This document shows, one piece after another, positions 14,591 through 20,679 of a stretch of DNA of 20,679 nucleotides. Under the pieces are notes generated by a model. That model was given only the letters and a program-made list of their open reading frames with translations. It was not told where the DNA came from and searched no databases. Source of the DNA: Gammaproteobacteria bacterium (GTDB taxonomy: Bacteria; Pseudomonadota; Gammaproteobacteria; Chromatiales; Chromatiaceae); NCBI GenBank assembly GCA_015767355.1, contig JADWMH010000012.1:1-20679 (forward strand). Reading direction: 5' to 3'. How positions within the stretch are numbered: position 1 is the stretch's first letter; the number at the start of each line of letters is the position of its first letter. Both the position numbers and the translations under genes were made by a program.

Positions 14591-16789
14591 GTGAGAAAGT
14601 TTCATCTTTTGACCATGCCAGCGCTGTTGTTATTGACAGCCTCAACTTCAGCCGGGAGCATTACACCGTCCTGTCAGGCACGCACAATTGTCTTCGAGGA
14701 GGTGAAGGATCTCACTGACAAGGTCAAAATTGTTGCAGACAGCGGTGAACTCTTCATGAAAAACGAGTTGCTGGTTTTCAGCGGCAATGTGCAGATGAGA
14801 CATGCTCAACAGAGAGTCACTGCTGATGAGATTCGCTATTCACGCAAGCTGAACCAGGCAACGGCGACAGGGGATGTGGGCTGGCGGCAAGCCGGTTTCG
14901 AGGTGGATGCGCAGAGTGCGACGGTGGATCTCAACAGCCGCACGGCTGATCTGCAAAATGTCAGCTATCGCATCCTGGAGGTTGGTGGCCAGGGCAAGGC
15001 CAGCAGCGCTAATGCCAGGGAGAAAGGGATTTCCAGACTGTACGACATCACCTACAGCACCTGCCCGCCGGAGGATGAAGTCTGGCGCATCTCTGCAAAA
15101 AGCATCGATATTGACAGGGAAAATGGCGTTGGCAAGGCAACAGGCGCAAGGATTTCATTTAAGGGAGTAACGACTCCAGCGCTTCCGGGTTTTTCGTTTC
15201 CGCTCGACGACAGCCGCAAGAGCGGCTTTCTGGTTCCCAAAATTGGCTACTCTGAAAGCAGGGGGTTGGATATCGCAACACCTTACTATTTCAACATCGC
15301 GCCCAATTACGATGCAACCCTGAATCCACGTATTACCTCTGAACGCGGTGCATTGATGGGGGCTGAGTTTCGCTATTTGACCCCGATCCACACAGGCAGC
15401 CTGTTTGCCGATATCGCTTTTCATGACCCCAAATACTCAGATGGTGATCAGACACGCTACGTAATCAGTGTCAAGGATCAATCACGATTCAATACGCATC
15501 TGAAGGCGGATATTAATTACAACTATCTCTCTGACAATGACTATCTTGAGGATTTCAGCAGCAATCTGTCACTCAGGAGCAGCCGCTACGCAACCCAGGC
15601 GGCGCGACTCAGTTATGATGAAGAGAACTGGAGTTCTAACCTTTTGGTGGAAAATCTTCAGGTGATCGATGATGAGACCGCCGAACCATATCGGCGCATG
15701 CCCCAGCTGGATTTTAACTGGTACAAGGTTCACAGCTATGGCCTGGTGAGCCGCCTTGATGCCCAGCTGACGCGCTTTGAAAGAGACAATTCGGTGGATG
15801 GAGGGCGGTTTCATCTGCGCCCTGCTGTGGGAGTTGACTGGATAAAGCCCTGGGGACATGTGAAAAGCATGCTCACAGGCCATTATACAGACTACAATCT
15901 GGAGAATGTCAGCCCGGACGATCCCGCGACGATTACACGCAATCTCTATACCCTCTCTGCTGATGCAGGACTCTTGTATGAGCGTCAGGCAGAGTGGTTC
16001 GATCATGGTGGTCACCAGACGCTGGAGCCCCGGCTCTTCTACCTCTATACGCCCTTCAAAGACCAGGAAGATATTCCGATTTTTGATACCAAGCTTGCTG
16101 ACTTCAGCTTTGCAAACCTGTTTCGTGAAAATCGTTATGCAGGATTCGACCGTATCGGGGGGGCCAATCAGATTACAGCTGCGGTGACCACCAGATTTAT
16201 TGACGACAGCAGTCAAATAGAATGGCTGCGGGCAAGTTTTGGACAGATCTACTACATCGATGAGCGTAGTGCAGCAGCGTTCCCGGATCAGATAGAAAAT
16301 ACCGATACATCGCAATTTGTCGGCGAACTCTATGCTCGCTTGACTGATTTGTGGTCGACAGAGGCTGTATTGCAGTGGGATCCGCATGAAGAACTTGTTG
16401 AGAAAAGTTTGTTGCGCCTCAGCTATCATGACGATTTGATGAAACGCTTTCTCAGCGTTGCATACCGAAAAGATCGCTCGCAACCAGCTGAATTTACAGA
16501 TTTCTCTTTCCGTATGCCGTTGAGCACAAATATGAATGCCGTGGGGCGATGGCAGTATTCATTGCTCGATAATAAGTCACTGGATACGATAGCCGGCATT
16601 GAATATGACTCCTGTTGCTGGCGTTTGCGGGCTGTTGCTCGGCAGAGTATTACGGACAATGGTTTAGCTGATGACCTGGGTTTTTATCTGCAGTTGGAGC
16701 TGAAGGGCCTTGGTGGAATTGGCTCAGGAGGAATAGACTCCGTTTTGTCGAAAAATGTCTACGGTTATGATGGTTTCGAGTATTATTAA
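14591..16789 (+). CDS. lptD: LPS-assembly outer-membrane protein LptD
   Basis: 732 residues. LptD, with LptE, inserts lipopolysaccharide into the outer leaflet. GTG 14591 is chosen because it gives a complete signal peptide (MRKFHLLTMPALLLLTASTS); an ATG at 14615 would shorten it. Residues about 35-160 form the periplasmic OstA jellyroll (LFMKNELLVFSGNVQMRHAQ). A long beta-barrel follows, from PGFSFPLDDSRKSGFLVPKI onward. Four cysteines fit the essential disulfide pattern known from E. coli: Cys28, Cys158 (YSTCPPED) and the pair Cys675-Cys676 (YDSCCW). It is the first gene of the conserved lptD-surA-pdxA operon. Confidence 0.96.
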   Translation: MRKFHLLTMPALLLLTASTSAGSITPSCQARTIVFEEVKDLTDKVKIVADSGELFMKNELLVFSGNVQMRHAQQRVTADEIRYSRKLNQATATGDVGWRQAGFEVDAQSATVDLNSRTADLQNVSYRILEVGGQGKASSANAREKGISRLYDITYSTCPPEDEVWRISAKSIDIDRENGVGKATGARISFKGVTTPALPGFSFPLDDSRKSGFLVPKIGYSESRGLDIATPYYFNIAPNYDATLNPRITSERGALMGAEFRYLTPIHTGSLFADIAFHDPKYSDGDQTRYVISVKDQSRFNTHLKADINYNYLSDNDYLEDFSSNLSLRSSRYATQAARLSYDEENWSSNLLVENLQVIDDETAEPYRRMPQLDFNWYKVHSYGLVSRLDAQLTRFERDNSVDGGRFHLRPAVGVDWIKPWGHVKSMLTGHYTDYNLENVSPDDPATITRNLYTLSADAGLLYERQAEWFDHGGHQTLEPRLFYLYTPFKDQEDIPIFDTKLADFSFANLFRENRYAGFDRIGGANQITAAVTTRFIDDSSQIEWLRASFGQIYYIDERSAAAFPDQIENTDTSQFVGELYARLTDLWSTEAVLQWDPHEELVEKSLLRLSYHDDLMKRFLSVAYRKDRSQPAEFTDFSFRMPLSTNMNAVGRWQYSLLDNKSLDTIAGIEYDSCCWRLRAVARQSITDNGLADDLGFYLQLELKGLGGIGSGGIDSVLSKNVYGYDGFEYY

Positions 16790-16799
16790 AAGGTTTTAG

Positions 16800-16826
16800 G
16801 CTTTAGGTAGACATAAAACCTAAAGC
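16800..16826 (+). repeat. Hairpin between lptD and surA
   Basis: GCTTTAGGT (16800-16808) pairs perfectly with ACCTAAAGC (16818-16826) over a 9-base loop, preceded by GGTTTTAG. There is no T-tract, so it is more likely a small repeat or an RNA-stability hairpin than a terminator. Confidence 0.5.
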
Positions 16827-16858
16827 ATTACACTGTTTTGAGCTTTTTGGAAAATTTA

Positions 16859-17806
16859 ATGAACATGACAAGACTATTGATAGTTGCCGCCCTGCTGATG
16901 ATGTCGTTACCCCTGCAGGCAGCCCGCCCGATTGACCAGATTGTTGCGGTGGTTGACGATGATGTGATTCTCCGATCGGAACTCAATCGCGCACTGCGGG
17001 GTTCTCCCAGGCCTGCGGGTGTTTCAAAAAAGCAGCACGAAGACCAGGTGTTGGAAAAACTGATCTCGAACAAGGCTTTGCAGCTTTCCGTCGTAAAAAG
17101 CGGCGTCAAGGTGACAGAAGCTGAGATCGATGAAGCCGTAGCCATAATTGCAGCACAAAATAAAATCACGGTAGCTTTTCTAAAAGAGGTATTGAAGGAA
17201 CAGGGACAGGATTACGGCGCCCTGCGCAAGAACATCGCCGAGCAGTTGTTGATGCGAAATTTTCAGCGCAAAATGCTCAGCAGCATGGTCCAGGTAACAG
17301 ATTCTGAGATCGATGATTATCTGGCGCTTTATGGATCGGTGGGGAAATCCAGCACTGTGACGCAGATTCACTCGCAGCATATTCTGCTGCGCACCGGAGA
17401 GACGCGTTCCAACAAAGCTGCAAAAATGGAGCTGCAGGAATTTCGCTCGCGTATCCAGAACGGAGAATCTTTTTCTGATATCGCACGGGCGTTTTCTGAT
17501 GATACCGCCTCTGCACTGAATGGCGGAGACCTGGGCTGGTTGTCACCGGGTGTGGCCACACCCCAGTTTCAGGTTGTCATGGATCGCACCGCGGTCAATG
17601 CGGTCAGCCAGCCCTTTCAGTCCCCGTTCGGCTGGCATATCCTGAAAGTTTTGGGGCGGCGTAATCATCAGGGCGCCGACACCGCAGCGCGTGATGCAGC
17701 ACGTGAAAAAATACAGCAACGCAAAATCGAAGAGAATGTTGCCCTGCTGACGCGCAGGATACGCCAGCAGGCCTATGTAGAAAAATTTCTGGATCCTGCT
17801 GAGTGA
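16859..17806 (+). CDS. surA: Periplasmic chaperone SurA, single-parvulin form
   Basis: 315 residues. SurA escorts unfolded outer-membrane proteins, LptD among them, to the BAM complex. ATG 16859 follows GGA at 16849-16851; upstream TTG codons are less likely. A signal peptide ends near LPLQAA (residues 17-22). The N-terminal chaperone domain starts IDQIVAVVDDDVILRSEL and extends to about 165. One parvulin domain lies at about 168-268 (QIHSQHILLRTGE, NGGDLGWLSPG, PFQSPFGWHILKV). E. coli SurA is 428 residues with two parvulin domains; here one is missing, as in the shorter SurA of some other proteobacteria. The C-terminal helix QQAYVEKFLD is retained. The stop overlaps pdxA by four bases. Confidence 0.9.
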   Translation: MNMTRLLIVAALLMMSLPLQAARPIDQIVAVVDDDVILRSELNRALRGSPRPAGVSKKQHEDQVLEKLISNKALQLSVVKSGVKVTEAEIDEAVAIIAAQNKITVAFLKEVLKEQGQDYGALRKNIAEQLLMRNFQRKMLSSMVQVTDSEIDDYLALYGSVGKSSTVTQIHSQHILLRTGETRSNKAAKMELQEFRSRIQNGESFSDIARAFSDDTASALNGGDLGWLSPGVATPQFQVVMDRTAVNAVSQPFQSPFGWHILKVLGRRNHQGADTAARDAAREKIQQRKIEENVALLTRRIRQQAYVEKFLDPAE

Positions 17807-18771
17807 ATCGACGCATTGCGGTGACATGCGGGGAGCCGGCAGGCATTGGCCCGGACCTCTGCATACAACTGATACAGCAGCAGCATGGTGAACTGCTGTT
17901 TATAGGTGATCCTGATGTGCTCGCGCACAGGGCGCTGCAGTTGGATATGCAGCTCTCCCTGCATCTTCTTGATGCTGCAGACGGCCGCATGGTGCATCAA
18001 TCCGGTGTCATGAATCTGCTGCCAGTCACGTTTCCCGGCGAAGTAGTTTGTGGAAAACTCAATGCTGTGAACAGTGCAATGGTGCTGGAAACTCTCGATA
18101 TCGCAGTCAAAGGCTGTCTCAGCGGTGATTTTTGCGCCATGGTGACCAACCCGGTGCATAAAGGCGTGATCAATGACGGTGGGTTTTCCTTTAGCGGCCA
18201 TACCGAATATATCGCTGCGCAAACAGGAGGTTATCCGGTTATGATGCTGGCCTGCGAGGGGCTGCGGGTTGCGTTGATAACCACCCATCTGCCACTGTCA
18301 GAGGTTCCTGCTGCGATCAGCTCTGAACTGATCAATAAAGTGATGCGCATCCTGCATCATGAGTTGCAGAGTCGCTTTGGCATCGACTCTCCGGAAATTC
18401 TGGTGTGTGGACTCAATCCGCATGCCGGTGAAGGCGGCCACCTGGGTTCAGAGGAGTTGGAGATCATTGCGCCTGCGCTGGAGGCCCTGCGGGAAGAGGG
18501 TGTTTCCAGTCATGGGCCACTTCCGGCTGACACTCTTTTTACCCCCCGTTATCTGAAGCATGCCGATGCAGTTGTCGCCATGTATCATGATCAGGGATTG
18601 CCTGTATTGAAACACATGGGTTTTGGCAGGGCGGTAAATATCACGCTCGGGCTGCCGCTTGTGCGAACCTCGGTCGACCATGGCACGGCGCTGGATCTCG
18701 CCGGTACAGGCAGGGCAGAGATCGGCAGTCTCGTTGCTGCCATCGATACTGCGCAGGCTATGATCGAATAA
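17803..18771 (+). CDS. pdxA: 4-hydroxythreonine-4-phosphate dehydrogenase PdxA
   Basis: 322 residues. PdxA oxidises 4-phosphohydroxy-L-threonine with NAD; the product feeds pyridoxal phosphate synthesis. The start is GTG in the GTGA overlap with surA, giving MNRRIAVTCGEPAGIGPD, the usual N-terminus. The three metal-binding histidines are in place: His162 (TTHLPLSEVP), His207 (NPHAGEGG) and His262 (YHDQGLPVLK). The substrate-binding SGHTEYIA (His133) is also conserved. In many gammaproteobacteria rsmA (ksgA) and apaGH follow; here the operon ends and a hairpin repeat comes next. Confidence 0.96.
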   Translation: MNRRIAVTCGEPAGIGPDLCIQLIQQQHGELLFIGDPDVLAHRALQLDMQLSLHLLDAADGRMVHQSGVMNLLPVTFPGEVVCGKLNAVNSAMVLETLDIAVKGCLSGDFCAMVTNPVHKGVINDGGFSFSGHTEYIAAQTGGYPVMMLACEGLRVALITTHLPLSEVPAAISSELINKVMRILHHELQSRFGIDSPEILVCGLNPHAGEGGHLGSEELEIIAPALEALREEGVSSHGPLPADTLFTPRYLKHADAVVAMYHDQGLPVLKHMGFGRAVNITLGLPLVRTSVDHGTALDLAGTGRAEIGSLVAAIDTAQAMIE

Positions 18772-18796
18772 CGTCCTATACGCAGGCTCGGGACAT

Positions 18797-18871
18797 GCCT
18801 TTCAGCGCCGCTGTGAATACATCCCTGTACGCTCTGATAAAACATCCCTGTTTAATACAGCCCTGAAAGGC
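18797..18871. repeat. Hairpin repeat downstream of pdxA
   Basis: GCCTTTCAG (18797-18805) and CTGAAAGGC (18863-18871) are perfect inverted repeats enclosing 57 bases. Inside are two direct copies of ACATCCCTGT (18819-18828 and 18842-18851). It lacks a T-tract but may stabilise or end the lptD-surA-pdxA transcript. It resembles a dispersed intergenic repeat; no second copy exists in this window. Confidence 0.5.
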
Positions 18872-18907
18872 AAATCCCAACCCTGCTACCCAGTGCGGAG
18901 TTATTGA

Positions 18908-18913
18908 TATAAT
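18908..18913 (+). promoter_or_regulatory. Putative -10 box of ridA
   Basis: A perfect TATAAT lies 31 bases before the ridA start, with AAGGAA at 18931-18936 as ribosome site. The -35 position (GCTACC at 18885-18890) is poor. It suggests that ridA has its own promoter rather than reading from pdxA. Confidence 0.45.
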
Positions 18914-18944
18914 ACGAACCGGCACCATCAAAGGAAATACGTTT

Positions 18945-19325
18945 ATGAACAGAGAGATCATTAAGACTGACAAGGCGCCGCAGGCGATAGGAACCTATTC
19001 ACAGGCTGTCAAGGTGAACACCACCGTCTATCTTTCAGGGCAGATACCGCTTGTTCCTGAGAGCATGGAGATGGTGGCGGGAGATATGCGGGCGCAGATC
19101 ATGCGTGTCTTAGACAATCTGCAGGCGGTGGCGGAAGCTGCCGGAGGTTCACTGGCAGATGTCGCCAAGCTGAACGTTTTTCTCACCGACCTGGGCAATT
19201 TCCCGTTGGTCAACGAGGTGATGGCGGAGTATTTTGAAGAGCCCTATCCGGCGCGTGCAGCCATCGGCGTAGCTGCACTACCGAAAGATGCCGGTGTGGA
19301 GATGGATGCTGTTCTGGTGTTATAA
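18945..19325 (+). CDS. ridA: 2-iminobutanoate/2-iminopropanoate deaminase RidA
   Basis: 126 residues of the YjgF/YER057c/UK114 family. RidA hydrolyses reactive enamine/imine intermediates released by PLP enzymes such as threonine dehydratase, protecting other PLP enzymes. The catalytic Arg104 lies in YPARAAIGVAALPKDAGVEM, with Glu119 following as in the RidA subfamily; GTYSQAV and LSGQIP are also typical. It stands alone behind a good ribosome site, although ridA often lies downstream of spoT. It comes next to the B6-biosynthesis gene pdxA; both serve PLP metabolism, but the intervening hairpin suggests separate transcription. Confidence 0.96.
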   Translation: MNREIIKTDKAPQAIGTYSQAVKVNTTVYLSGQIPLVPESMEMVAGDMRAQIMRVLDNLQAVAEAAGGSLADVAKLNVFLTDLGNFPLVNEVMAEYFEEPYPARAAIGVAALPKDAGVEMDAVLVL

Positions 19326-19333
19326 GGTTTTTT

Positions 19334-19362
19334 AACCACAGATGCACACAGATAAACACAGA
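19334..19362. repeat. Short CACAGA-type repeat
   Basis: CACAGA recurs three times at exact 10-bp spacing (19337, 19347, 19357) just after ridA. This AACCACAGATGCACACAGAT-like sequence is a type of dispersed intergenic repeat I have met in many proteobacterial genomes; function unknown. Confidence 0.5.
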
Positions 19363-19410
19363 ATAGCGAGACCAAGTCCCAGACTAACGAGGCATGGAAG
19401 AGATCATTTT

Positions 19411-19520
19411 CTCTCGCAAAGGCGCAAAGACCGCAAAGGTTTTTCTTGGCGAGCTTCGCGTCTTTGCGAGAGTCATGATTGAAATTTGACTTTTTTGTAA
19501 AGATGTCGGCTACTCAAGAT
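19411..19520 (-). repeat. ~105-bp dispersed repeat, copy 2
   Basis: In reverse complement it matches 14437-14540 along its whole length, including CATCTTTACAAA, AATCATGACTCTCGCAAAGACGC and CGCCA-GAAAAAC. Its hairpin is less perfect because the distal arm carries an extra CGCAAAG-like unit. It lies between ridA and the convergent Crp/Fnr gene. Confidence 0.8.
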
Positions 19521-19541
19521 TTCTAGTGATGGAACAGTCAC

Positions 19542-19572
19542 GTAGGGTGGCATAAGCGGAGCGCATCCCACC
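19542..19572. repeat. GTAGGGTGG-type palindromic repeat
   Basis: GGTGGCATAAGCGGAGCGCA followed by TCCCACC forms an imperfect palindrome (GGTGG..., GCGGAGCGC core, ...CCACC). It resembles a widespread dispersed intergenic repeat. No other copy occurs in this window. The rest of 19573-19620 holds nothing visible. Confidence 0.45.
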
Positions 19573-19620
19573 AGAATTTCTTCCTGCGGTCGAAATGGCA
19601 ATATACTGACCAACCGGGTC

Positions 19621-20442
19621 TCAAACCAGCTCCTTCGGCGCTATCATACCGGGGTCAAACTGACCGATCTCCATCAGCGTCTCTTCACCGAGAATCGTGA
19701 GGCGCTTTCTCTGGCAGCGAATCAATTCCTCTCTCTCCATCTCCTTGAGTACACGGTTGACATGCACAGAAGTCAGCCCGATAGCGTCGCCTATATCCTC
19801 CTGGGTGAGAGGGAAAATGATCGAATCAGTGGCTTCATCAAAGCCGTTTTGCATCTGCATGCGCACCCTGTAGAAGAGTTCCAACAATAGAAAAGCGATG
19901 CTCTCCCTGGCATTTTTCCGCCCGGTGCCGATCAGGTGGTGTTGACACAGGGTCATGTCATGCATCCCCATCTCTGCAAGCCCGATCGCCAGCTGCGGTT
20001 GTTTCTCCATCATCGAGCGCAGCCGGGTGCGTGGAAAAACACACAGAGTACTCCCCACGAGGGCTTGTGCACCATGCGTGTATCCGGCGCCTGCTCCAGT
20101 TCCGTTGACCTGAAATCCGAAAAAATCACCTGGAAGCACAAAACGCAGGATCTGGCGTTTACCGTTGTCGAGGATCTTGAAAAGAATCACCCAGCCGTCA
20201 AACAGGGTGTAGATCGAGTGTGCAATATCGCCCTCCCGATAGAGAGTCTCTCTTGCGGGCAGCAGATACTGAGCATCACGAAACTCCTGTGTCCAGCCGA
20301 GCTCCTCTTCGGGAACACCGCGAAACAGAGCCATTTTTCGAATCGGGCATGCGATGCACTCGGTCTGCGGGTCAGCACATTGCTGCAAATTGGGTCTTTT
20401 ATTCATTAAGATGTTGAACTCATCAGATTGTGGAATTGCCAT
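19621..20442 (-). CDS. Crp/Fnr-family transcription regulator, FNR-like
   Basis: 273 residues from ATG 20442 (earlier ATG 20457 and later 20406 are possible; ribosome sites are weak). The N-terminal cysteines are Cys22, Cys29 and Cys32 (CADPQTECIACPIR), plus an internal Cys134 at the place of E. coli FNR Cys122. This suggests a [4Fe-4S] oxygen sensor, but the spacing CX6CX2C is not the E. coli CX2CX5C. A cyclic-nucleotide-like barrel covers about 50-145, a dimer helix about 147-170, and a C-terminal winged helix about 205-255. The recognition helix LTSVHVNRVLKEME lacks the Glu-X2-Ser-Arg that reads TTGAT in FNR, so its target may differ. Two perfect FNR boxes lie upstream. Confidence 0.88.
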   Translation of the reverse strand: MAIPQSDEFNILMNKRPNLQQCADPQTECIACPIRKMALFRGVPEEELGWTQEFRDAQYLLPARETLYREGDIAHSIYTLFDGWVILFKILDNGKRQILRFVLPGDFFGFQVNGTGAGAGYTHGAQALVGSTLCVFPRTRLRSMMEKQPQLAIGLAEMGMHDMTLCQHHLIGTGRKNARESIAFLLLELFYRVRMQMQNGFDEATDSIIFPLTQEDIGDAIGLTSVHVNRVLKEMEREELIRCQRKRLTILGEETLMEIGQFDPGMIAPKELV

Positions 20443-20513
20443 CCGCCTGATTCTCAAAACAACTGGATGGGACTATCTTAAATTTCTCAGGTTTTTTGTA
20501 ACAGCCCGATTAA

Positions 20514-20527
20514 TTGATTTAAATCAA
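20514..20527. promoter_or_regulatory. FNR/Anr box, copy 1
   Basis: TTGATTTAAATCAA is a perfect match to TTGATN4ATCAA and fully palindromic. It lies 72 bases upstream of the Crp/Fnr gene start and 59 bp centre to centre from the second box. Confidence 0.8.
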
Positions 20528-20572
20528 TAAAACGGGTTTTTCTGCATTCAAGTTGAAATTTTCGCTAACATT

Positions 20573-20586
20573 TTGATAAAAATCAA
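20573..20586. promoter_or_regulatory. FNR/Anr box, copy 2
   Basis: TTGATAAAAATCAA matches TTGATN4ATCAA exactly. If GCTAAT (20609-20614) is the -10 box of the rightward gene, transcription would start near 20621 and this box would be centred near -41.5, the class II activating position. The first box would then be near -100. Confidence 0.8.
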
Positions 20587-20640
20587 TCTATGTTAAATAC
20601 TCATGTCGGCTAATCCGTTATCCTGCAAGAACAAGGGCCA

Positions 20641-20679
20641 ATGCTGGATGATGAGAAACAGCACCTGGAGAGGCTGTTT
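20641..20679 (+). CDS. Start of a probable FNR-controlled gene, cut by the window edge
   Basis: ATG 20641 follows AAGGG (20633-20637) and opens a frame MLDDEKQHLERLF that runs off the window. Thirteen residues are too few to name it. A competing frame from ATG 20604 reads MSANPLSCKNKGQCWMMRNS and is also open. The position just downstream of two FNR boxes suggests oxygen-responsive expression. Confidence 0.35.
   Translation, partial: MLDDEKQHLERLF

Noticed and set aside
15569..16483. 304-codon minus-strand frame inside lptD
   Set aside because: It lies wholly antisense to the LptD barrel, with no signal or family resemblance.
16800..16826. Terminator between lptD and surA
   Set aside because: The stem is not followed by a T-tract and the operon order lptD-surA-pdxA argues for read-through.
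19334..19362. CRISPR-like array from the repeated CACAGA units
   Set aside because: Units are six bases at 10-bp spacing, with no long repeats, spacers or cas genes.

Overview
The window looks like part of the chromosome of a gammaproteobacterium. The evidence is close family matches to gyrB, uvrD, the ADP-ribose pyrophosphatase NudF, the lptD-surA-pdxA block, an AmgK-type sugar kinase and ridA. A chemolithotrophic or symbiotic relative of Chromatiales/Thiotrichales would fit, given the many small dispersed repeats and the FNR-type control, but I cannot fix the genus. The bases around gyrB and uvrD are visibly more AT-rich than the efflux-pump and lptD region.

Left part (1-4150). The start of an IS21-family element (left end plus the 5' two-fifths of istA) is cut off by a 131-bp non-autonomous inverted-repeat element. 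A possible gene remnant with a strong terminator follows, then a perfect parS site, then complete gyrB. The usual recF neighbour of gyrB is absent. A second copy of the 131-bp element lies in inverted orientation behind gyrB.

Middle part (4160-9130). uvrD and a nudF-like Nudix gene are divergent. Their shared promoter region carries two inverted copies of a 16-bp sequence that is one base from the SlmA nucleoid-occlusion site. parS, gyrB and SlmA-like sites together suggest an origin-proximal position. Next comes a two-gene minus-strand unit, a secreted two-repeat protein followed by a patatin-family lipoprotein. It is bracketed by two direct copies of a diverged version of the same 131-bp element.

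Right-middle part (9130-18775). An overlapping minus-strand operon encodes a membrane-fusion protein, an RND transporter and AmgK. It is divergent from lptD-surA-pdxA, which builds the outer membrane and makes vitamin B6. The lptD/amgK neighbourhood is conserved in pseudomonads, but here an efflux pump sits between them and murU is missing. A ~105-bp repeat with a 19-bp hairpin separates the two operons and recurs at 19411-19520.

Right end (18776-20679). A stand-alone ridA has its own promoter. Behind it lies a ~290-bp stretch made of three unrelated small repeats, then a Crp/Fnr-family regulator with an unusual cysteine pattern on the minus strand. Its upstream region holds two perfect FNR-type boxes, and a rightward gene starts at the window edge.

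No rRNA, tRNA or CRISPR array was seen. I found no clearly new multi-gene system. The strongest leads are the 131-bp element family, the chromosome-organisation sites (parS and SlmA-like), the pump-AmgK operon without murU, and the FNR-box pair beside an atypical FNR homologue.
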